Shown: piece by piece, positions 31,956 through 41,066 of the stretch
How the letters are laid out: each line of letters begins with the position of its first letter
Numbering within the stretch: position 1 is the first letter of the stretch
NCBI GenBank assembly: GCA_015056305.1
Contig: SVGO01000010.1
Location: forward strand, 1-45,029
Origin: Clostridiales bacterium
Lineage (GTDB): Bacteria; Bacillota; Clostridia; Christensenellales; Aristaeellaceae
Reading direction: 5' to 3'
DNA: 45,029 nt
Program-made: the position numbers and the translations under genes
The notes under the pieces: model-generated
Databases searched by the model: none
The model's input: the letters and a program-made list of their open reading frames with translations, nothing else
What the model was told of the DNA's origin: nothing

Positions 31956-33502
31956 TATGCGACGCCTCCTTCCTGAGTATCCTGAAGTCTGGTCATCAGC
32001 AGACCGACCTCTTCCTTGTTTGTTCTGCGGCCATCCAGGATACCGTTGCACTTGCCGTCGCACAGCACCAGGATGCGGTCACAGAGGTCGATCAGAACAT
32101 CGAGATCCTCGCCGACATAGATGATGGCGACGCCCTTCTGCTTTTGCTCGTTGAGTAGATGATAGATGGTATAGCTGGTGTTGATGTCAAGACCGCGTAC
32201 AGCATACGCAGTCATCAGAACAGACGGCGCTGCGGCGATTTCACGGCCGACGAGCACCTTTTGTACGTTGCCGCCGGACAGGCGGGAAACGGGGGTATTG
32301 ACAGAGGGGGTGACCACCGCCAGTTCCTTCTTGATTTCCTCAGCCAGATGTCGCGGCGCGTTGCGATTGGCGATGGGAGAGCGGCCTTCGCTGTAGCTCT
32401 TGAGCATCATATTGTCAACCATGCCCATGGAACCGACAAGCCCCATGCCCAGACGGTCCTCAGGAACAAAGGAAAGATGGATGCCCATATCGCGGATATT
32501 CTTGGGGGTTTTGCCGATGAGCTGCTCGGCAGTGGAATCGCGGTCATCGTCCGGATAATAGACAATGCTCGAGTCCTTTTCCGGCGCCTGCAGACCGGCA
32601 ATCGCCTCAAGGAGTTCCTTCTGGCCGTTACCAGAGATACCGGCAATGCCTAGAATCTCGCCGCTGAAGACCTCGAAGTTGATATTATCCAGAACCTTGA
32701 TGCCTTCATGATTGGCGATGGACAGATTGTGCACATTCAGGCGCAGATGAGGATTGACCGGATCCGGGCGCTCGATGTTCAGAGCGACCTTTTTGCCGAC
32801 CATCATTTCCGTCAGGATCGACTCGTCGGCGACTTCCGTATCCACGGTGCCGGCGTATTCGCCCTTGCGCAGGATTGTGACGCGATCGGAGATAGCCAGA
32901 ACCTCATGCAGCTTGTGCGTGATGATGATGATGGACTTGCCGTCATCCTTCATGTTGCGCATCACGGCAAACAGCTTCTCGGTCTCCTGCGGGGTAAGGA
33001 CAGCGGTCGGTTCATCCAGAATCAGAAGATTTGCGCCGTGATAAAGCATTTTGATGATCTCAAGCGTCTGCTTCTGGCTGACACTCATCTCATATACCTT
33101 CTGATCGAGATCAATCTCAAACTGGTAGCGATCGCAAATCTTCCGGGCCTTCTTTTTAATGGCCTTCAGGTCAAACTTTTCATGCTTATCCAGCACTAGC
33201 GCGATATTTTCGGCTGCAGTAAACACATCGATGAGCTTGAAATGCTGATGCACCATGCCGATACCCAAGGCATACGCGTCTTTCGGGCTGCGGATTTCTG
33301 CAGGCTTGCCATCTACGATGATTTCGCCGCTGTCGGGATAGTAGATGCCGGCGATCATGTTCATCAGCGTGGTCTTTCCGCTGCCATTTTCGCCGAGCAG
33401 GGAGAGAATTTCGCCTTTGCGCACGCTGAGAGATACATCGTGATTCGCAATGACGCTGCCAAAGGTTTTCGTTACGTGCCGCAGTTCAATGGCGTGTTCC
33501 AT
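31955..33502 (-). CDS. Nucleoside-type ABC transporter ATPase (double domain)
   Basis: The 515-residue protein holds two ABC domains, as in NupA/YufO and the sugar RbsA/MglA group. Domain 1 has Walker A GENGSGKT (38-45) and ILDEPTAVLTPQE, but its signature reads MSVSQKQ rather than LSVG.QQ. Domain 2 has the usual non-canonical Walker A (GISGNGQ) and an LSGGN signature, but its Walker B region reads LMTAYAVRGLD where relatives have the ..QPTRGLD type. This suggests only one normal ATP site, as is common in the group. The ribosome site is AAGGAG about 12 bases upstream. It follows a strong hairpin after the binding-protein gene. Confidence 0.92.
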   Translation of the reverse strand: MEHAIELRHVTKTFGSVIANHDVSLSVRKGEILSLLGENGSGKTTLMNMIAGIYYPDSGEIIVDGKPAEIRSPKDAYALGIGMVHQHFKLIDVFTAAENIALVLDKHEKFDLKAIKKKARKICDRYQFEIDLDQKVYEMSVSQKQTLEIIKMLYHGANLLILDEPTAVLTPQETEKLFAVMRNMKDDGKSIIIITHKLHEVLAISDRVTILRKGEYAGTVDTEVADESILTEMMVGKKVALNIERPDPVNPHLRLNVHNLSIANHEGIKVLDNINFEVFSGEILGIAGISGNGQKELLEAIAGLQAPEKDSSIVYYPDDDRDSTAEQLIGKTPKNIRDMGIHLSFVPEDRLGMGLVGSMGMVDNMMLKSYSEGRSPIANRNAPRHLAEEIKKELAVVTPSVNTPVSRLSGGNVQKVLVGREIAAAPSVLMTAYAVRGLDINTSYTIYHLLNEQKQKGVAIIYVGEDLDVLIDLCDRILVLCDGKCNGILDGRRTNKEEVGLLMTRLQDTQEGGVA

Positions 33503-33527
33503 GTGTGCTGCTCACTCCTTCTCTTAC

Positions 33528-33570
33528 AAAAAACACGGAAAAGGGAAGCGTAAAGAAGCTTCCCTTTTCC
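33528..33570 (-). terminator. Hairpin between binding-protein gene and ATPase gene
   Basis: Minus strand thirteen-pair stem GGAAAAGGGAAGC / GCTTCCCTTTTCC, eight-base loop, then GTG and six T's. It looks like a full terminator, yet no promoter is visible between it and the ATPase gene, so it probably lets only some transcripts through and keeps the binding protein in excess. Confidence 0.88.
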
Positions 33571-33588
33571 AAATGATTTGTGCGAAAA

Positions 33589-34827
33589 TTACTTAACTTC
33601 GGTGATGCCGTCAATGCGCAGGGCGAAGTACGGCGCGCTGCGGAAATCGGACTCCACAAAAGCACCATCAACGATCGCCTCATACTTGGCGCCTTCGTAG
33701 GCAACGGTCATGGTCGCCCAATCCATGATGGTCATATCAACCTCAGAAGAGGTGAGGGCCTGGCCGCCAACGGTGAAAGCAGAAGCGTCGAAGACCTTCA
33801 CAGAGCCATCTTTGATGCCCGCGACAACCTCGGCAACCTTCTCAGCAGTGCCGGCGGCGCAGATCGCGGTGTTCAGGTCGGTGAGCTTGACAGCGTCGGT
33901 CTCGTAGCCCTCGGCCCAGTCAGCAGCGATCTCCTCGCCGTTGATCATCGCGTTCATCAGCTGGGTGTAGAAGACGGACCAAACGTTGGTCGGGGAGGTC
34001 AGCGCAGCAGTCGGCGCGGTCGGGATCATATCGATGTTGTAGCCGACGCAGTAGCACAGCGTGCCGGCATCCTGCAGCTTCTGGGTGGCGGCCGGAGCGC
34101 CGGTGGAGTCGGCGTGCTGACCGATGATCACGCAGCCCTTGGCAATGAGCGCCTCGGCAGCAGCGGCTTCCTTGTCGATATCGAACCAGGAGTTGGTGTA
34201 GTTGACTTCCATGGCAACGTTCGGCACGACGGAGCGGATGCCCAGGAAGAAAGCAGTGTAGCCGGAGACAACCTCGGCATAGTCGAACGCGCCGACATAG
34301 CCGATCTTGACGTTGCCGTCAGCATCGAAGGAATTCGGCTGCTTCTCAGCGGAGAGCTCACCGGACTCGAGCAGTTCAGCCAGCTTCATGCCGGCAACAA
34401 CGCCGGACACATAGCGGGCCTCGTAGATCTTGGTGAAGGCGTTCTTGAAGTTATCAAGGCCGGTCAGCGCGGCAAAGTCGCCGGTCATGGACACGAAGGT
34501 CACGTCCGGATACTCTTCGGCGGCCAGAACCATGTAGGTCTGATGGCCGTAGGAGTTGGAGATGATCAGGTTGCAGCCCTGGCCGATGCAGTCGAGCGCA
34601 GCGTCATAGCAGGTCTGATCTTCCGGGATCTTGTACTTCCAGACGATCTGGTTGTCGGCAAGACCGACGTTCGCGGCGGCCTCCTTGATGCCGTTCATGT
34701 GAGAGAGGGTGTAGCCCTCGGTTTCGTCGCCAACAACGATGACGCCGACCTTCAGATCCGCAGCCAGCGCAGCGCAGGTCAGCATGCACAGCATGGCAGC
34801 CAGCGCCAGAGCAATAAACTTCTTCAT
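33589..34827 (-). CDS. BMP-family substrate-binding protein, nucleoside type
   Basis: The 412-residue protein has a clear signal peptide (about 1-22, ending CAALAA) and a Bmp/Med-type periplasmic-binding fold: KVGVIVVGDETEGYTLSHMNGI, ISNSYGHQ, KIGYVGAFDYAEVVSGYTAF and IGQHADSTGAP. Such proteins bind purine nucleosides or related ligands for ABC uptake. A cysteine lies in the signal region (C14, C18), but neither gives a standard lipobox, so anchoring is uncertain. GAGGAGG precedes the ATG. Codon use is strongly biased, fitting high expression. It is the first gene of the operon. Confidence 0.93.
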   Translation of the reverse strand: MKKFIALALAAMLCMLTCAALAADLKVGVIVVGDETEGYTLSHMNGIKEAAANVGLADNQIVWKYKIPEDQTCYDAALDCIGQGCNLIISNSYGHQTYMVLAAEEYPDVTFVSMTGDFAALTGLDNFKNAFTKIYEARYVSGVVAGMKLAELLESGELSAEKQPNSFDADGNVKIGYVGAFDYAEVVSGYTAFFLGIRSVVPNVAMEVNYTNSWFDIDKEAAAAEALIAKGCVIIGQHADSTGAPAATQKLQDAGTLCYCVGYNIDMIPTAPTAALTSPTNVWSVFYTQLMNAMINGEEIAADWAEGYETDAVKLTDLNTAICAAGTAEKVAEVVAGIKDGSVKVFDASAFTVGGQALTSSEVDMTIMDWATMTVAYEGAKYEAIVDGAFVESDFRSAPYFALRIDGITEVK

Positions 34828-34881
34828 TGGTTTTTCCTCCTCAAAATGGAATTAAACGCAGTAACATAGAAGACAGAGTTT

Positions 34882-34923
34882 ATAATACTGCAACTTTTAT
34901 AGGTTGTAAAGCCCTGCTGTCAA
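34882..34923 (-). promoter_or_regulatory. Two overlapping promoters for the nucleoside transporter operon
   Basis: Minus strand: TTGACA (34918-34923), 16 bases, TATAAA (34896-34901); and TTTACA (34905-34910), 17 bases, TATTAT (34882-34887). The leader is about 50-65 bases and shows no purine-riboswitch motif. Confidence 0.6.
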
Positions 34924-34984
34924 ATTTTAAACATATTCTGCGATCATGACAAAAATCTGCTTAAATTATACGCTGTTTTCGCAA

Positions 34985-35353
34985 TTATCGGTCAGGAATG
35001 ATCTCCAGCCAGTAACCATCAGGATCCGTGATAAAATAAATACCCATCTTTTCGTTTTCATAACAGATGCATCCCATCTCCTTATGCAGGGCATACGCTG
35101 CCTTAAAATCGCTGGCGCGGAAGGCGAGGTGGAATTCGCATTCGCCAAGGTTATACTTCTGGGGATGGTCCCGCAGCCGGGTCAATTCCAGTTCAAAATC
35201 GGACGTTTCGCTTCTCAGGAACGCAATGATGAAGGAACCGTCTTCCGCGGTCTTGCGGCGTACTTCTTTCAGGCCAAGTGCCTTGTCATAAAAGCTTAGA
35301 GAAGCATCGAGATCGCTCACATTGTAGTTTTCGTGAATCATGGTAAAGCTCAT
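34985..35353 (-). CDS. VOC-superfamily protein, lactoylglutathione lyase-like
   Basis: The 122-residue protein has the two beta-alpha-beta-beta-beta halves of the vicinal oxygen chelate fold: an N-terminal block (MIHENYNVSDLDASLSFYDKALGL) with a candidate metal His, FELELTRLRD, EFHLAFRASD (second His) and FITDPDGYWLEIIPD with the C-terminal Glu ligand. This resembles glyoxalase I, which detoxifies methylglyoxal, though activity is not proven; many VOC proteins differ. I chose ATG 35353, preceded by GGGAGGAAA; a longer frame to 35407 has no ribosome site. It is divergent from the MATE gene and shares promoter space with it. Confidence 0.85.
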   Translation of the reverse strand: MSFTMIHENYNVSDLDASLSFYDKALGLKEVRRKTAEDGSFIIAFLRSETSDFELELTRLRDHPQKYNLGECEFHLAFRASDFKAAYALHKEMGCICYENEKMGIYFITDPDGYWLEIIPDR

Positions 35354-35389
35354 CGTGTTTCCTCCCTCTTTCAAGTTAACGATATATGC

Positions 35390-35419
35390 AGTATACCATA
35401 TCTCCATGGTGGTTTACAA
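35390..35419 (-). promoter_or_regulatory. Promoter for the VOC gene
   Basis: Minus strand TTGTAA (35414-35419), 18 bases, TATACT (35390-35395) with extended -10 TGG. Its -35 box overlaps that of the divergent MATE promoter. Confidence 0.5.
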
Positions 35420-35441
35420 ACCGATTTAAATATGATATATT
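35413..35441 (+). promoter_or_regulatory. Promoter for the MATE-GNAT genes
   Basis: TTTACA (35413-35418), 17 bases, TATATT (35436-35441) with extended -10 TGA. The near-palindrome GGTTTACAAACC (35411-35422) surrounds the -35 box. Confidence 0.6.
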
Positions 35442-35478
35442 AATCCCTACGCAAATCCAAAAGGAGACGGAGAAGTAT

Positions 35479-36888
35479 ATGTCACAGTTATCCCTTGGCC
35501 GTCGTATGCGCCGCATGTTTATTGGTGATCGTGCGTTCTACGAAAAGGTCATTGCCATTGTTCTGCCGATTATTGTCCAGAATACCATATCTAACGTCGT
35601 AAGTCTTCTGGATAATGTCATGGTTGGGCGTGTCGGCACACTGGAAATGTCGGCTGTTTCAATCGTCAATCAGCTTCTCTTTGTCTTCTATCTGTGTATT
35701 TTCGGAGGATTGGCCGGAGCGGGCATTTTTGCGACGCAGTACGCCGGAGCAAGGGATGACGAGGGCGTTCGCTACTGTTTCAGGATCAAGTGGCTAATCG
35801 CAGCTGCGATGCTTGTTTTCGCGTGCGTAATCTTCCTTGCGCTTCCGCGTCAGCTGATCGGGCTGTATCTTGCCGAGGGAACCAGTCCGGAGGATATGCA
35901 AAAGACGCTGGCGTTCGGCATGGATTATCTGCTGGTCATGCTCATCGGCTTGCTTCCGTTTGCTGTCGCACAGATTTATGCCAGCACGCTGCGCGAAGTC
36001 GGCGAAACGCGTGTCCCGATGATCGCCAGCATTTCTGCTATCCTGATCAATCTCATCTTCAATTATCTGCTGATCTTCGGCAAGTTCGGCTTTCCGCAGA
36101 TGGGCGTCACCGGCGCGGCTGTCGCCACAGTCATCTCCCGCTATGTCGAAATGCTGATCATTGTGGTATATACACATATAAAACATGCGCAGTATGCCTT
36201 CATTGAGAAAGCCTACGCTAGCCTGCATATACCTGCAAAGCTTCTCAAGGACGTCTTCACGCGCGGCATGCCGTTGCTGGTTAATGAGTTCTTCTGGTCT
36301 TCTGGAATGGCTGTTTTGCTGCAGTGCTATTCTGTCCGCGGACTGGACGTGGTTGCCGCATGCAATATCGCTTCCACTGTCAGCAATTTGTTCAAGGTTG
36401 TCTTCCTGTCGATGGGCAATGCTGTTGCCATTATGGTTGGGCAGTCTCTCGGTGCCAATCGCATTGAGGAGGCTAAGGATACCGCGTGGAAGCTGATGGC
36501 TGCTTCGGTTGCGTCCAATCTTGTCATGAGCGTGCTGCTGTTCGCCTTGTCTCCTGTGATTCCGCAGATCTATAACACGGAACCGCATGTCCGGCATATG
36601 GCTATGCAGATGCTCTGGGTTGTCGCGATTATGATGCCGGTCTATTCTGCTGCGCATTGCTGCTATTTTACGCTGCGTTCCGGCGGCCGAACGGTGATTA
36701 CATTTATCTTCGATAGCGGCTTCACTTGGGGTATCTGTGTTCCGGTCGCGTATGCGCTTGCCAATATGACGCAGCTGGCGATTGTTCCGCTGTATTTTGC
36801 CGTTCAGGCACTGGAACTTATCAAGATCATCATCGGTATTTATCTGGTTCACAAGGGCGTCTGGGTGCGCAATATCATTGAGGCGTAA
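35479..36888 (+). CDS. MATE family efflux transporter
   Basis: The 469-residue protein has about twelve hydrophobic helices and the family motifs of multidrug and toxic compound extrusion carriers: LPIIVQNTISNVVSLLDNVMVG near the N-terminus, and its counterpart GMPLLVNEFFWSSGMAV near residue 265. These proteins export drugs or metabolites with Na+ or H+. AAAAGGAGACGG lies before the ATG at 35479; the longer frame upstream crosses the promoter. The substrate is unknown. A GNAT acetyltransferase gene follows after 30 bases. Confidence 0.92.
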   Translation: MSQLSLGRRMRRMFIGDRAFYEKVIAIVLPIIVQNTISNVVSLLDNVMVGRVGTLEMSAVSIVNQLLFVFYLCIFGGLAGAGIFATQYAGARDDEGVRYCFRIKWLIAAAMLVFACVIFLALPRQLIGLYLAEGTSPEDMQKTLAFGMDYLLVMLIGLLPFAVAQIYASTLREVGETRVPMIASISAILINLIFNYLLIFGKFGFPQMGVTGAAVATVISRYVEMLIIVVYTHIKHAQYAFIEKAYASLHIPAKLLKDVFTRGMPLLVNEFFWSSGMAVLLQCYSVRGLDVVAACNIASTVSNLFKVVFLSMGNAVAIMVGQSLGANRIEEAKDTAWKLMAASVASNLVMSVLLFALSPVIPQIYNTEPHVRHMAMQMLWVVAIMMPVYSAAHCCYFTLRSGGRTVITFIFDSGFTWGICVPVAYALANMTQLAIVPLYFAVQALELIKIIIGIYLVHKGVWVRNIIEA

Positions 36889-36918
36889 ACGAAATCAATC
36901 TGTCAGGGAGGGGAAAGC

Positions 36919-37488
36919 ATGCTCAGCATTCGTGCAATGGATGAGAGAGAAATCTGTCTGCTGTATGAACAATCGCTTTCCCGGGATTTTCCGGCAAGCG
37001 AACTCAAGTCGCTCTCGGCGATCCTTGGCTTGTATCGCCGCGGAATGTACGATGTGCTTGGCGCTGTATGGAATGATGCGGTTGTCGCCTATGCGTTAAT
37101 ATACCGTCCCAAGGATGATCGGGTAGTCCTGTTGGATTATCTGGCTGTTGAACCGGATTTCCGTAAACAGGGACTGGGTACGCAGCTGTTGGATCTGCTG
37201 CGCGCTCATTATGCACCAATCGCCGACATCATCATGATCGAGTGCGAACGTCCCAAAGCCGCGCCGGATGAAGCTGGAGCACGCAAGCGCATTCACTTTT
37301 ATACGCACGCCGGCGCCATTCTCACCAGCGTGAGGATCTGGCTTTTCGGTGTAGAATACAGCATTCTTTACATGCCTTGCGGAAAACAGCTTCCCGAATG
37401 GGACTGGGCTCAGAAAATGCTCGCCATGTATCGTCAGATGCTGCCGCAAGATCTGTTTATCAGCAATGTTCGATTGCTTCGCAGTTAA
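36919..37488 (+). CDS. GNAT family N-acetyltransferase
   Basis: The 189-residue protein has the GNAT acetyl-CoA binding signature: LLDYLAVEPDFRKQGLGTQLL (about 71-91) with R82-K-Q84-G85-L-G87 as the pyrophosphate loop. Length exceeds the single-domain minimum, with a C-terminal extension of about 60 residues (from about 125) that I do not recognise. GGGAGGGGAAAGC lies before the ATG. It is the second gene behind the MATE exporter. The acceptor is unknown; an antibiotic- or metabolite-modifying role would fit next to an exporter but is inference. Confidence 0.86.
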   Translation: MLSIRAMDEREICLLYEQSLSRDFPASELKSLSAILGLYRRGMYDVLGAVWNDAVVAYALIYRPKDDRVVLLDYLAVEPDFRKQGLGTQLLDLLRAHYAPIADIIMIECERPKAAPDEAGARKRIHFYTHAGAILTSVRIWLFGVEYSILYMPCGKQLPEWDWAQKMLAMYRQMLPQDLFISNVRLLRS

Positions 37489-37493
37489 GCGAG

Positions 37494-37528
37494 AAAGCCG
37501 TACAGACCGATGGTCTGTACGGCTTTTC
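37494..37528 (+). terminator. Terminator after the GNAT gene, bidirectional
   Basis: Fifteen-pair stem AAAGCCGTACAGACC / GGTCTGTACGGCTTT with loop GAT, flanked by A's and T's, between two convergent genes (GNAT and clpB). Confidence 0.9.
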
Positions 37529-37535
37529 GCATAAA

Positions 37536-40148
37536 CTACGAAAGGATATAGTCTGACTCGTCAGCAATCATGAGCTTATTGCCATCAAAATCCACAATCA
37601 GTTTCGTCCGTGGCTGAACATCCTCTGCAATCAGTTTGCGCGCAATCAGCGTTTCAATTGCCCGCTGCATAAAGCGCTTGAGCGGACGCGCGCCGTAAAT
37701 CGGGTCATATCCTTGGTCAACCACATACTGACGAGCCGGTACAGTGAGCGTCATTGTCAGCTGCTTATCCTTAAGACGGCGATTGAGATCAGCGACCTGC
37801 AGATCAACAATCCGATCGATTTCGCTGCGGCTGAGGGGCTTATAGAACACAATTTCATCAAGCCTGTTCAGGAATTCAGGACGGAAATGCGTTTTGAGCA
37901 TCGCCTCAACCTGTCCACGGGCCGATTCGGTGATATTTCCCTCCGAATCAATCCCCTCCAGGATCACCCCGGAGCCGAGATTGCTGGTCAGAATGATGAT
38001 CGTATTTTTGAAATCTACCGTTCTGCCTTGCGAATCTGTGATTCTGCCATCATCCAGCACCTGAAGCAAGACGTTAAAGACATCAGGATGCGCTTTTTCG
38101 ACCTCGTCAAATAGAATGACGGCATACGGCCTTCTGCGCACAGCCTCCGTCAGCTGACCGCCCTCATCATAGCCGACATATCCGGGAGGCGCTCCGATCA
38201 GACGGGAGACGCTGTGCTTTTCCATGTATTCGCTCATGTCGATCCGAACCATGTTCTTTTCGTCGTCAAACAGCGACTGAGCCAACGCTTTGGCCAGTTC
38301 CGTTTTGCCAACGCCGGTAGGACCAAGGAAGAGGAAGGAGCCGATCGGTCGATTCGGATTCTGGATGCCGGCTCGGCTGCGCAGAATGGCTTCACATACC
38401 TTTTCGACAGCTTCATCCTGACCGATGATGCGCTCGTGCAGCGTATCATCCAGATGCAGCAGCTTTTCGCGCTCGCCTTCCATCAGCTTGGATACCGGAA
38501 TTCCCGTCCAGCGGGCGACGATTCGCGCGATTTCTTCTTCGGAGACCTTATCGCGAAGCAGTGTATTCTCGGATTTGGCCTCTTCAGCGAGCTTTTCCTG
38601 CTTGGCCAGCTCTTTTTGAAGCTGCGGCAGCTTGCCATATTTCAGTTCCGCAGCCAGATTGAGGTTGTAGTTTCTTTCTGCCTCGGCGATTTCGCCGCCG
38701 AGATGCTCAATTTCTTCGCGAAGCTTCTGTACCTTGCCGATGCTGCTCTTTTCGTTTTCCCAACGGACCTGCATGGAGGAGAAGGTCTCACGCATGTCGG
38801 CAAGTTCCTTTTGCAGGATGGACAGTCGCTCGCGAGAAAGCGCATCGTCTTCCTTTTTCAGCGCTGCTTCTTCGATTTCGTGCTGCATGATGCGCCTTCT
38901 GACGTCATCAAGTTCCTGCGGCATGGAGTCCATCTCCGTGCGGATAGTCGCGCAGGCCTCGTCCACCAGATCAATGGCTTTGTCCGGCAGGAAGCGATCT
39001 GAAATATAGCGATTGGAGAGGGTGGCGGCAGCGATCAGCGCCTGATCCTGAATCTTCACGCCATGGAAGACCTCATAGCGCTCCTTGAGACCGCGAAGAA
39101 TGGAGATAGTATCCTCAACCGTCGGTTCGGCAACGAGTACGGGCTGAAAACGCCGTTCAAGGGCAGCATCTTTCTCAATATATTTGCGGTATTCGTTGAG
39201 GGTTGTCGCTCCGATGCAGTGGAGCTCGCCGCGGGCCAGCATCGGTTTGAGCAGATTGCCTGCGTCCATGGAGCCTTCGGTCTTTCCGGCGCCCACGATG
39301 GTATGCAGTTCGTCGATGAAGAGAATAATGCGTCCTTCACTGGCTTTAATATCACTCAAAACCGCTTTCAGGCGCTCTTCAAATTCGCCACGGAATTTCG
39401 CACCGGCGATCAGCGCACCCATGTCCAGAGAGAAGATTGTGCGGTTTTTCAAACTATCCGGCACGTCGCCGCGTACGATGCGCTGCGCAAGCCCTTCGGC
39501 GATGGCTGTTTTGCCTACGCCCGGTTCGCCGATCAGCACGGGGTTATTCTTGGATTTACGGGACAGAATGCGGATGGCATTGCGGATTTCGCTGTCGCGA
39601 CCGATAACAGGATCAAGTTTGTTCTGCCTGGCAAGCTCAACGAGATCCTGCCCATACTTTTTCAGCGCATCATAGGTTGCCTCTGGGTCCTCGCTGGTCA
39701 CTCGGGCGCTGCCGCGAACATCCTGCAATACCTTCAAAAAGTCGGCTTTGCTGACAGAGAGGGAAAAAAGCACCGGCCTGACAGACGAATCTGCTTTTTC
39801 AAGCAGCGCAAGGAAGAGATGCTCAACGGACACATATTCGTCGCGCATCTGCTTCATTTCATTCTCCGCTTGATTGAGCACCACAGCAACGCCTGCGGAA
39901 ATATGCGGCTGCTGGTTGCTTCCGGAAATCTTGGGCAGTCTGGCGACCGTGCTCAGGCATTCGGACTGCACCTCATGCACATTCAGACTCAGTTTGCCAA
40001 GCAACTGACCGATAAGTCCATTTTCCTGATTGATCAGCGCGCAGAGCAGGTGGATCTGTTCGACCTGTGCATTGCCATAGCTTTGCGCAAGCTGCTGACA
40101 ACTTTGCAGCGCTTCCATGGATTTTTGAGTGAAACGATTAGATTCCAT
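37536..40148 (-). CDS. clpB: Chaperone ClpB (Hsp100 disaggregase)
   Basis: The 870-residue ATPase rescues aggregated proteins together with DnaK. The N domain (1-150) is followed by AAA-1 with Walker A GEPGVGKT (207-214) and FIDELHT Walker B, a long charged coiled-coil M domain (about 400-530), and AAA-2 with GPTGVGKT (near residue 605), FDEVEKAH Walker B and the C-terminal YGARPLKR sensor 2 segment. The M domain and lack of an IGF/L loop distinguish it from ClpC/ClpA. AAAGGAGG precedes the ATG. A CtsR-like operator overlaps the promoter, so it should respond to heat stress. Confidence 0.96.
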   Translation of the reverse strand: MESNRFTQKSMEALQSCQQLAQSYGNAQVEQIHLLCALINQENGLIGQLLGKLSLNVHEVQSECLSTVARLPKISGSNQQPHISAGVAVVLNQAENEMKQMRDEYVSVEHLFLALLEKADSSVRPVLFSLSVSKADFLKVLQDVRGSARVTSEDPEATYDALKKYGQDLVELARQNKLDPVIGRDSEIRNAIRILSRKSKNNPVLIGEPGVGKTAIAEGLAQRIVRGDVPDSLKNRTIFSLDMGALIAGAKFRGEFEERLKAVLSDIKASEGRIILFIDELHTIVGAGKTEGSMDAGNLLKPMLARGELHCIGATTLNEYRKYIEKDAALERRFQPVLVAEPTVEDTISILRGLKERYEVFHGVKIQDQALIAAATLSNRYISDRFLPDKAIDLVDEACATIRTEMDSMPQELDDVRRRIMQHEIEEAALKKEDDALSRERLSILQKELADMRETFSSMQVRWENEKSSIGKVQKLREEIEHLGGEIAEAERNYNLNLAAELKYGKLPQLQKELAKQEKLAEEAKSENTLLRDKVSEEEIARIVARWTGIPVSKLMEGEREKLLHLDDTLHERIIGQDEAVEKVCEAILRSRAGIQNPNRPIGSFLFLGPTGVGKTELAKALAQSLFDDEKNMVRIDMSEYMEKHSVSRLIGAPPGYVGYDEGGQLTEAVRRRPYAVILFDEVEKAHPDVFNVLLQVLDDGRITDSQGRTVDFKNTIIILTSNLGSGVILEGIDSEGNITESARGQVEAMLKTHFRPEFLNRLDEIVFYKPLSRSEIDRIVDLQVADLNRRLKDKQLTMTLTVPARQYVVDQGYDPIYGARPLKRFMQRAIETLIARKLIAEDVQPRTKLIVDFDGNKLMIADESDYILS

Positions 40149-40213
40149 CCAACCATCCTCCTTTATATCAAAGACGGGATTAGTCTGTCCTTTCGGACTT
40201 ATTTTACGCTGTC

Positions 40214-40243
40214 AGTATATCATGGTCAAAGAAAGTCAGTAAA
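40214..40243 (-). promoter_or_regulatory. Promoter of clpB
   Basis: Minus strand TTTACT (40238-40243), 18 bases, TATACT (40214-40219) with extended -10 TGA. The CtsR-like heptads at 40224-40250 cover the spacer and -35 box. Confidence 0.6.
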
Positions 40244-40250
40244 GATCAAA
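40224..40250 (+). promoter_or_regulatory. CtsR-type operator, three heptads
   Basis: GGTCAAA (40224-40230), AGTCAGT (40234-40240) and GATCAAA (40244-40250), each separated by three bases. The CtsR consensus is (A/G)GTCAAA-NAN-(A/G)GTCAAA; the first two fit it with two mismatches, and the third is one mismatch from a half-site. CtsR itself is not in the window. Confidence 0.75.
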
Positions 40251-40304
40251 TGTGGCGAATTTGTTTTTCAAAAATATACAATACGCACAAATTCCGGATA
40301 TAAA

Positions 40305-40340
40305 AAAGAAGCTCATCATTCGATAGAAGAGCTTCTTTCA
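40305..40340 (-). terminator. Terminator of the SprT-like gene
   Basis: Minus strand ten-pair stem AAAGAAGCTC / GAGCTTCTTT, loop 14 bases, then extra T's. The stop codon of the gene lies in the first bases of the stem. Confidence 0.78.
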
Positions 40341-41063
40341 AATCTTCCTGGTTTGCCCAAGAGGAACACGGTACTTGTCGTAGCGCGCACCTAGCTTGTC
40401 ACGATAAGCCCCGTGCACTGCAGGTACCATGACAGTTGCCGTCTTACCGATGTAAGTGACAATCCCGATCAGACTTTGGTCGCGATAAGAAAAGGAAACA
40501 CGAGAACCGACCAATAGTCCGTCCTTTGCGGCTTCTTGCCTGCGCGTCGGCAGCTTGTGCCGCATCGTTTTGTGACCAAACAAGCCGTCGGCCAGAGCGA
40601 GGAATCGTTCGGAGTGTCCCGTCTGTCCATAAAGTCGCGCTTCAAGCGCATGGCAGAGTTCATGCTCAAAGACAATCAGAAACGCTTCCTGGGGCGTGCT
40701 GACCGATAATCCGTTCAGTTCGAACGGTCCCCGATTCAGACGCAGCAGAAAATCGCTGGACATCCGTATCTCTGCCTGCTTGATCCGCCCGAATGCAGCG
40801 CGCACCCATACAAACTTTCCGGCGGAACTCGTCAATCGCGATGAGAGCGTCACTTGAATGTTCATAGGTTTCAGGAAATGGGCAAAGAAGAGGGAATCGT
40901 ACAATTCAAGCATTCGGTCAAGCGTTTCCTGCGCGATGCCCTGCACAGGTATGCTGCAAAAAGCTTCATCTGATGCAAGCAGCCTGCACAGAATGGCAGC
41001 ACGCGTACTCTGTACCGTCGCGGATGAGAGTGGAAAAGCGAAGGGAAAGCGTGCTTTGCTCAC
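40338..41063 (-). CDS. SprT-like zinc metalloprotease
   Basis: The 241-residue protein has an HExxH zinc motif, H134-E-L-C-H138, in FEHELCHALEARLYG, and a third candidate ligand H150 in GHSERFLALADGLFGH, matching the SprT-like (Spartan-related) peptidase pattern. C-terminal residues 184-238 (GSRVSFSYRDQSLIG...KYRVPLGQ) look like a small beta-barrel. Eukaryotic relatives cut DNA-protein crosslinks; bacterial roles are largely unknown. The start is GTG four bases after the stop of the S24-type regulator; no strong ribosome site is seen, so translation is probably coupled. No signal peptide, so it is cytoplasmic. Confidence 0.82.
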   Translation of the reverse strand: MSKARFPFAFPLSSATVQSTRAAILCRLLASDEAFCSIPVQGIAQETLDRMLELYDSLFFAHFLKPMNIQVTLSSRLTSSAGKFVWVRAAFGRIKQAEIRMSSDFLLRLNRGPFELNGLSVSTPQEAFLIVFEHELCHALEARLYGQTGHSERFLALADGLFGHKTMRHKLPTRRQEAAKDGLLVGSRVSFSYRDQSLIGIVTYIGKTATVMVPAVHGAYRDKLGARYDKYRVPLGQTRKI

Positions 41064-41066
41064 GGT

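Noticed and set aside
33580-34869. Long plus-strand frame opposite the BMP-type binding-protein gene
   Set aside because: Antisense to a clear signal-peptide-bearing binding protein with its own promoter; repetitive Gly/Val/Asp composition.
34828-34895. Purine riboswitch before the nucleoside transporter operon
   Set aside because: The leader is about 50-65 bases and lacks the conserved loop sequences of the purine aptamer.
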